Below are positions 6,150 through 9,539 of a stretch of 9,539 bases of DNA, in pieces (positions within the stretch are counted from its first letter, which is position 1; each line of letters opens with the position of its first letter). The position numbers and the translations under genes were made by a program. Source of the DNA: Thiotrichales bacterium. GTDB lineage: Bacteria > Pseudomonadota > Gammaproteobacteria > Francisellales > CACEW01. The notes under the pieces are model-generated. The model saw nothing but the letters and a program-made list of their open reading frames with translations. It was not told the origin of the DNA and made no database searches. The stretch spans positions 1 to 9,539 of the forward strand of contig CANJQG010000059.1 of assembly GCA_947476405.1 (NCBI GenBank). Reading direction: 5' to 3'.

Positions 6150-6294
6150 AATTTCGTATATATTTGTAAATTTTATGTGAACAGTAGATCTAATTACTAT
6201 TTGTTGATACAGAGCACTTTCCTTAAATATTATCAAATAACCTTCTCTTCATAATTCTTTCACGCAATTATTTTCTCAAAAAAACAAAAAAGTG

Positions 6295-6344
6295 TTGCAA
6301 TACAAAAAGCCATGGTTTAAGATGGCATCAATTTATAGATAGGA
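6295..6344 (+). promoter_or_regulatory. parAB promoter, operator-like inverted repeat and ribosome binding site
   Basis: TTGCAA (6295-6300), a 17-bp spacer and TAAGAT (6318-6323) form a plausible promoter. GCCAT (6309-6313) and ATGGC (6322-6326) make an inverted repeat that straddles the -10, a natural site for ParA autorepression through its N-terminal helix-turn-helix. AGGA (6341-6344) is the ribosome binding site. The rest of the 6150-6294 gap is very AT-rich and shows no gene or terminator. Confidence 0.5.
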
Positions 6345-6353
6345 AAACCAACC

Positions 6354-7337
6354 ATGATGAATCCAAAAATGCTCGCATCTGACGCGGCCGCTGCCCTTGA
6401 TATCACACTTCAAGCTGTACACAAGAAGTTAAAGTCAAAAGGACTGCTCTATGAAAAGAGTCAAAATAGGCTTTTTTTCTTTCATGAAACTGCAAAGGAA
6501 TTTTTTGGATTCAAGGTACGTCCCACCATCTTTGCTACCCAGGTTGTTAAAGGCGGTACAGGAAAAACAACATTATTAGGAAGCCTTGCGGTTAGATTGA
6601 ACCTATATGGACTAAAGGTTCTCTGTATCGATTTAGACCAACAGGCTAATCTAACGAGTTATTTTGGTGTTAATGCTGAAGCTAAGCCTGTTATGATTGA
6701 TATTCTGATAGATAAAGAAAAAAAGATTGATCAAGAAGGAAGACCATTTTCTTTTCTTAACTATCCTGTCCCCGTGCTCCCTGGACTTGATATTATTCCA
6801 TCACGCATTGAAAATGCCATTTTAGATAACTATTTAATGGTCAATTCATTGCCATTAGATAGAGTTTATCGAGAGCTTTTTCGAAAAGCTTTAAACAACT
6901 ATGATGTTGTATTAATCGATTGCCCTCCAGCACTAGGTCAGTCCGTTGCGGCAGCATCGATGGCAAGCGATATTATATTATCCCCAGTTAATCCTGAAAA
7001 ATTTTGTATTGATGGACTGAAAGTATCTTTTCAAGAGCTAAATCAACTAGAACATAAGTTTTCAACTAGCCCTGATGTCAAAATAATTTTCAATAAATTT
7101 GACACAAGGACCAACTTATCTCACAGCATTCTGCAAGAACTTTTAAAAGATGAAATATATGGGTCTTGCTTATTTAAATCCTATATACGACTATCTCAGG
7201 AATTCCCCAACTGCTCGGGAAAGGGTATTTCTGTATTCGATGGGTTAAGACCAACAGCAGCATCTGAGGATATGGATCTCTGGACAAAAGAAATCATAGA
7301 TATGATCAAAATTGCTGACGAGGTAAAAGATGCCTAA
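6354..7337 (+). CDS. parA: ParA partition ATPase (type Ia, with N-terminal helix-turn-helix)
   Basis: Moves plasmid copies apart before division by forming ATP-dependent patches on the nucleoid that ParB-parS complexes follow. The 327-residue length and the N-terminal DNA-binding part (LASDAAAALDITLQAVHKKLKSKG, about 7-30) mark a type Ia ParA such as those of F and P1, which also represses its own operon. KGGTGKTT (66-73) is the deviant Walker A with its signature lysine, DLDQQAN (93-99) is the A' motif and VVLIDCPP (185-192) is Walker B. The first of two adjacent ATGs is used because AGGA lies nine bases before it. The stop overlaps the parB start by 8 bp, so translation is coupled. Confidence 0.95.
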   Translation: MMNPKMLASDAAAALDITLQAVHKKLKSKGLLYEKSQNRLFFFHETAKEFFGFKVRPTIFATQVVKGGTGKTTLLGSLAVRLNLYGLKVLCIDLDQQANLTSYFGVNAEAKPVMIDILIDKEKKIDQEGRPFSFLNYPVPVLPGLDIIPSRIENAILDNYLMVNSLPLDRVYRELFRKALNNYDVVLIDCPPALGQSVAAASMASDIILSPVNPEKFCIDGLKVSFQELNQLEHKFSTSPDVKIIFNKFDTRTNLSHSILQELLKDEIYGSCLFKSYIRLSQEFPNCSGKGISVFDGLRPTAASEDMDLWTKEIIDMIKIADEVKDA

Positions 7338-8334
7338 GATTGAAGAAATTAAAGAGAAACCAGGCTTTGTAAAAAAGGAATATAGGCCCTGGGATGGTGC
7401 TCCTAGCGCTAAAATAGTCCAGACTCCCAATCTCAAGCATAGTGATCATGTTGAAGAAAGTTTAAATGGATCTTCTAATATTGAATTCACTTCTTCTGAG
7501 AAAATTTACTCTATTGATCCCAGTGAAATTTTTAGGTGGGAACATAAAGATCGCCCTAGTAATGAATTGGGCGATCTCGATGAATTTGCCCGAACATTAA
7601 AACAAGTTGGTCAGGTACAACCTGGGATAGTAAGAATATCAACAAAACCAGGGCTAAAATATGAATTGATTGTTGGTGAGCGAAGATGGTTAGCTTGCAA
7701 ACTTGCGGGAATATCGTTTCAAACAAAGATTTCTGAATTATCTGACAAGCAAGCCAGTCTTGTACAAGCCATAGAAAATGAAGATCGAGAAACTTTAACG
7801 GATTATGCAAGAGGTATTAGCTACGCGGATAAAATTAAGGCTGGCATTTTAACTCAAAAAGATCTTAGTGATGAGTTAGGAAAGTCAAAACAGGAAATTT
7901 CTAGACTGTTATCTTTTCGAGAAATCCCCCTGGCTTTAATAAATGCCATTGGTGATATGCGAAAGGTTAGCGCTTATACCGCCGAGACTTTAAAACAATT
8001 ATGCAAGAAAGATCCGAACAATACTGACATACTAATAGAGTATGCCGATAAAATAGCATCTGGCTATGGGAACACAAGTATCGAGCGGCATGTAGCCCAG
8101 GCAAAAGATTTTATCAATATTGAAGATCCCGCCAATGAAAAAATATTCTCAAAAACAGGAAGACACCTATACTCATGGAGAAAAGATGGCAATGGCAATC
8201 GCTCCATCTCTTTCCCGAAGGATATTAGAAAGCTAATTAGTCCAAGAACTATGAATGAGGCATTAACAAGAGAGATTGAAAAACAACTTCACTCAATGGA
8301 AAGTCCCGTTGACGGGACTGAGGGGATAAAATGA
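7330..8334 (+). CDS. parB: ParB centromere-binding protein
   Basis: Binds parS, spreads on nearby DNA and stimulates ParA. The 334-residue protein starts with a lysine-rich segment likely to contact ParA. The ParB/Srx-type domain follows: YSIDPSEIFRW (60-70), VGQVQPGIVR (93-102) and GERRW (116-120), the phosphate-contacting motif of the CTP-binding fold. After ENEDRETLTDYARG (149-162) comes a helix-turn-helix, LTQKDLSDELGKSKQEISRLL (174-194), which should read the parS palindrome. The C-terminal part (about 270-334) would dimerise. Its last codons (SPVDGT) are formed by one of the two 18-bp palindromes, so coding sequence and candidate centromere overlap. Confidence 0.95.
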   Translation: MPKIEEIKEKPGFVKKEYRPWDGAPSAKIVQTPNLKHSDHVEESLNGSSNIEFTSSEKIYSIDPSEIFRWEHKDRPSNELGDLDEFARTLKQVGQVQPGIVRISTKPGLKYELIVGERRWLACKLAGISFQTKISELSDKQASLVQAIENEDRETLTDYARGISYADKIKAGILTQKDLSDELGKSKQEISRLLSFREIPLALINAIGDMRKVSAYTAETLKQLCKKDPNNTDILIEYADKIASGYGNTSIERHVAQAKDFINIEDPANEKIFSKTGRHLYSWRKDGNGNRSISFPKDIRKLISPRTMNEALTREIEKQLHSMESPVDGTEGIK

Positions 8335-8366
8335 ATTCTTAAACTAAGAGTCCCGTTGACGGGACT
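8302..8366. other. candidate parS centromere: two identical 18-bp palindromes
   Basis: AGTCCCGTTGACGGGACT occurs at 8302-8319, inside the end of parB, and again at 8349-8366, 47 bp further. Each has 8-bp perfect arms around TG. Layout and location match type Ia partition sites, where inverted repeats lie just after parB, as in the F-plasmid sopC repeats. Both copies could fold into hairpins, but no T-run follows, so they are not terminators. Confidence 0.75.
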
Positions 8367-8396
8367 AAATAAAAACCCCAGCGCCAACTGGGGTTT
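8367..8396 (-). terminator. intrinsic terminator of the minus-strand RNA
   Basis: Read on the minus strand, AAACCCCAG and CTGGGGTTT pair with a six-base loop (8373-8396), and the T-run TTTTTATTT (8375-8367) follows at once, a textbook intrinsic terminator. On the plus strand only TTT then GG follows, so termination of parAB mRNA would be weak and read-through into the rep gene is likely. Confidence 0.85.
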
Positions 8397-8443
8397 GGAA
8401 GTAGCTAGAAAACCTATCAGAGCATTCGTAGCCTTAACGTTCT
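8367..8443 (-). ncRNA. predicted ~77-nt antisense (counter-transcribed) RNA to the rep leader
   Basis: A minus-strand promoter at 8450-8478 should start transcription near 8443, and the terminator stops it near 8367, giving about 77 nt with no reading frame of note. It is fully complementary to the plus-strand leader between parB and the candidate rep gene. Its 5' end (AGAACGUUAAGGC) is complementary to a leader hairpin whose loop is ACGUUC (8437-8442), an arrangement suited to initial pairing. Its 3' end is a GC-rich hairpin with a U-tract, the shape preferred by ProQ/FinO proteins. Counter-transcribed RNAs of this size control replication in many plasmids; that role here is inferred. Promoter and terminator are read directly; transcription is not proven. 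Confidence 0.65.
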
Positions 8444-8467
8444 AAGGCAATAATACCTAGCTACTTC
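8398..8467 (+). promoter_or_regulatory. structured leader of the candidate rep gene
   Basis: GAAGTAGCTAG (8398-8408) pairs perfectly with CTAGCTACTTC (8457-8467), enclosing a smaller hairpin GCCTTA-ACGTTC-TAAGGC (8431-8448). The antisense RNA would cover the left arm but not the right one. The freed right-arm bases ACUUC (8463-8467) could then pair with GGAGU (8496-8500), which holds the rep ribosome binding site, so a pairing-controlled switch is possible. This depends on a mRNA that starts upstream, for example parAB read-through; I found no clear plus-strand promoter in this gap. Confidence 0.5.
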
Positions 8468-8478
8468 ATAAATGTCAA
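8450..8478 (-). promoter_or_regulatory. strong sigma-70 promoter for the antisense RNA
   Basis: On the minus strand an exact TTGACA (8478-8473), a 17-bp spacer and TATTAT (8455-8450, five of six matches) give the best-matching promoter I found in the window by eye. It points away from the rep gene, into the gap before it. Constant strong expression would be expected. Confidence 0.75.
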
Positions 8479-8509
8479 GCGTTATTGATTAATATGGAGT
8501 GAGCCTATT

Positions 8510-9454
8510 ATGTCTAACCACATTACCGTATCAAGCGGTTATGACCCTAATCTTTTTAAAGAATATTGTAACATACCCTCTCGCGTCATCAGGGGCATTA
8601 AAAGCTGCAACCTCCCCTCTAAAGCTAGAGAAATTTGGGAAGTAGTCTACGACTCAGGCAAGTATGACCTCAATAGAGAAGTATATGGTCTTACAGTTGA
8701 TAAAATACAACAAATTATTGGGGCTAAAAGTCGTCGTACCCCAGAAATGCATTTAGCAACGTTAGTAAAGCTTGGTTACTTAGAAATAACTCCAAATTAT
8801 TCTGATTCTGGTAGAAGGTTACCTAATACATATAAACCGCTTATTCCTCAAGAACTATTACAAAAAATGACGGGTAACACTGTAAAGTTATCAGTGACGC
8901 CTAGAAACCCCATTATCCCAAGAAATGTCGAAATAGCAATGACCCCAAATATTGAAAGCTATAATTTAGATAGTTACCATAGTAATACTTATGATGATCT
9001 AGAATATACAAAGGAGAATAATGTTGTTGAATTAGATTTAAAAGAGTACTTTAACAGTATCTTTGATATATCTAAGGAAGGTGAAATATCGCCAGAGATA
9101 GCGTATGAATCTACGGAAGCAGTCATGGTACCTGAGACAGTAGAGCCCATCCCCGCAAATTTTTGCGGGACTTATAACTATCATGAAGATAATATAGATA
9201 TTAACAATTGTTATAATTCAAAAGATGATTGTTTTGATACTTATTCCAAAACAGTTCAGCAATCAGATGCCCCTAAAATTGTTGAATACTTTCCTGCAAA
9301 ACAAAAACCGCAATCTTTATCAAAAGCAGTATTACGGCATATGCTAGAAAAACCTGTTAAATTTGAGGCACATGTCACCGACACACTAACTGTAAATTCT
9401 CGTCATCATAAACGCGCATTCTTGTCATCATCGCACTTTTCATTCTCACAATAA
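8510..9454 (+). CDS. winged-helix DNA-binding protein, candidate replication initiator
   Basis: A 314-residue protein. Residues about 35-112 look like a winged helix: LPSKAREIWEVVYDSG, then LTVDKIQQIIGAKSRRTPEMHLATLVKLGYLEI with a basic wing GRRLPNTYKP, resembling the N-terminal domains of phage O-type and some plasmid Rep proteins. The rest (about 140-314) is acidic and rich in N, D, Y and S, with no motif I recognise, so an initiator call rests on context: after parAB, with an antisense RNA upstream and iteron-like repeats that begin within its 3' end and continue downstream, as an origin embedded in or next to its initiator gene. GGAG lies ten bases before ATG 8510. It could instead be a transcriptional regulator of plasmid genes. 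Confidence 0.5.
   Translation: MSNHITVSSGYDPNLFKEYCNIPSRVIRGIKSCNLPSKAREIWEVVYDSGKYDLNREVYGLTVDKIQQIIGAKSRRTPEMHLATLVKLGYLEITPNYSDSGRRLPNTYKPLIPQELLQKMTGNTVKLSVTPRNPIIPRNVEIAMTPNIESYNLDSYHSNTYDDLEYTKENNVVELDLKEYFNSIFDISKEGEISPEIAYESTEAVMVPETVEPIPANFCGTYNYHEDNIDINNCYNSKDDCFDTYSKTVQQSDAPKIVEYFPAKQKPQSLSKAVLRHMLEKPVKFEAHVTDTLTVNSRHHKRAFLSSSHFSFSQ
9152..9169. repeat. perfect 8-bp-arm palindrome inside the rep-like gene
   Basis: CCCGCAAA and TTTGCGGG are separated by TT. It is a strong hairpin in an AT-rich gene and lies in the part coding for the variable acidic tail. It may be a binding site or an RNA hairpin; no function can be assigned. Confidence 0.35.
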
Positions 9455-9539
9455 TTGTCACTATCCGGGAATCCATTCTCAGATTAGCTGTCACTATAAA
9501 ATTCCGTTCTCACATTCTGTGTCACTATCGCTAAACCAT
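9396..9539 (+). repeat. second iteron-like array, cut by the window end
   Basis: TGTCACTAT occurs at 9456-9464, 9489-9497 and 9520-9528, with a variant TGTCATCAT at 9423-9431; spacings are 33, 33 and 31 bp, about three helical turns. Each unit also carries TTCTCA followed by CA or GA (9443, 9476, 9507). A shorter pair, ATTCT followed by CGTCATCAT or TGTCATCAT, starts at 9396 and 9418. The array overlaps the last 19 codons of the rep-like gene and runs to the edge, so its true length is unknown. Confidence 0.7.

Noticed and set aside
6150..6294. Terminator after the ProQ/FinO gene
   Set aside because: Only AT-rich short palindromes are present; no GC stem with a T-run, so read-through to parA is possible.
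8431..8448. Integron attC site at GCCTTA-ACGTTC-TAAGGC
   Set aside because: The core sites lack the GTTRRRY/RYYYAAC pattern and no integron integrase or cassette is present.

Overview
The window looks like the maintenance region of a low-copy plasmid, or a plasmid-like element, from a gammaproteobacterium. The evidence is a parAB cassette with candidate centromere sites, two separate arrays of iteron-like repeats, two DnaA boxes that match the E. coli consensus exactly, a ProQ/FinO-family RNA chaperone gene and the end of a probable conjugation block. The moderate to low GC and this gene set fit plasmids of Legionella, Coxiella or Piscirickettsia type. That placement is inference; no gene identifies the genus.

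Layout. 1-2031, plus strand: the 3' end of an unknown gene, a small multi-pass membrane protein, a VirB1/IagB-type lytic transglycosylase and a D12-class adenine methyltransferase, closely spaced and probably one operon at the edge of a transfer region. 2032-2325: non-coding or nearly so, with direct and inverted repeats, a good promoter and a possible 31-residue hydrophobic peptide. 2326-3789, minus strand: an AAA+ ATPase with a DUF234/PD-(D/E)xK-like C-terminus, whose promoter lies among three copies of a 16-bp operator-like motif. 3790-4122: palindromes and a terminator. 4123-5272, minus strand: an unrecognised 267-residue protein and a GIY-YIG nuclease-like protein. 5341-5683: a replication-origin-like region with 21-bp-phased iterons, an inverted repeat and paired DnaA boxes. 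5721-6149: the ProQ/FinO-domain protein. 6354-8334: parA and parB, overlapping by 8 bp. 8302-8366: two identical 18-bp palindromes, candidate parS sites. 8367-8478: a compact minus-strand RNA gene. 8510-9454: a winged-helix protein, the candidate replication initiator, followed by a second repeat array that runs off the window.

The most interesting part is between parB and the candidate rep gene. On the minus strand an exact TTGACA box, a 17-bp spacer and TATTAT are followed by a strong intrinsic terminator, so a transcript of about 77 nt is predicted, antisense to the leader of the rep gene. The region 2.3 kb upstream encodes a FinO/ProQ-domain protein, a family that binds RNAs ending in a terminator hairpin and U-tract. 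Together they suggest an RNA-chaperone-assisted antisense copy-control circuit. This circuit is inferred from sequence signals and has not been demonstrated.
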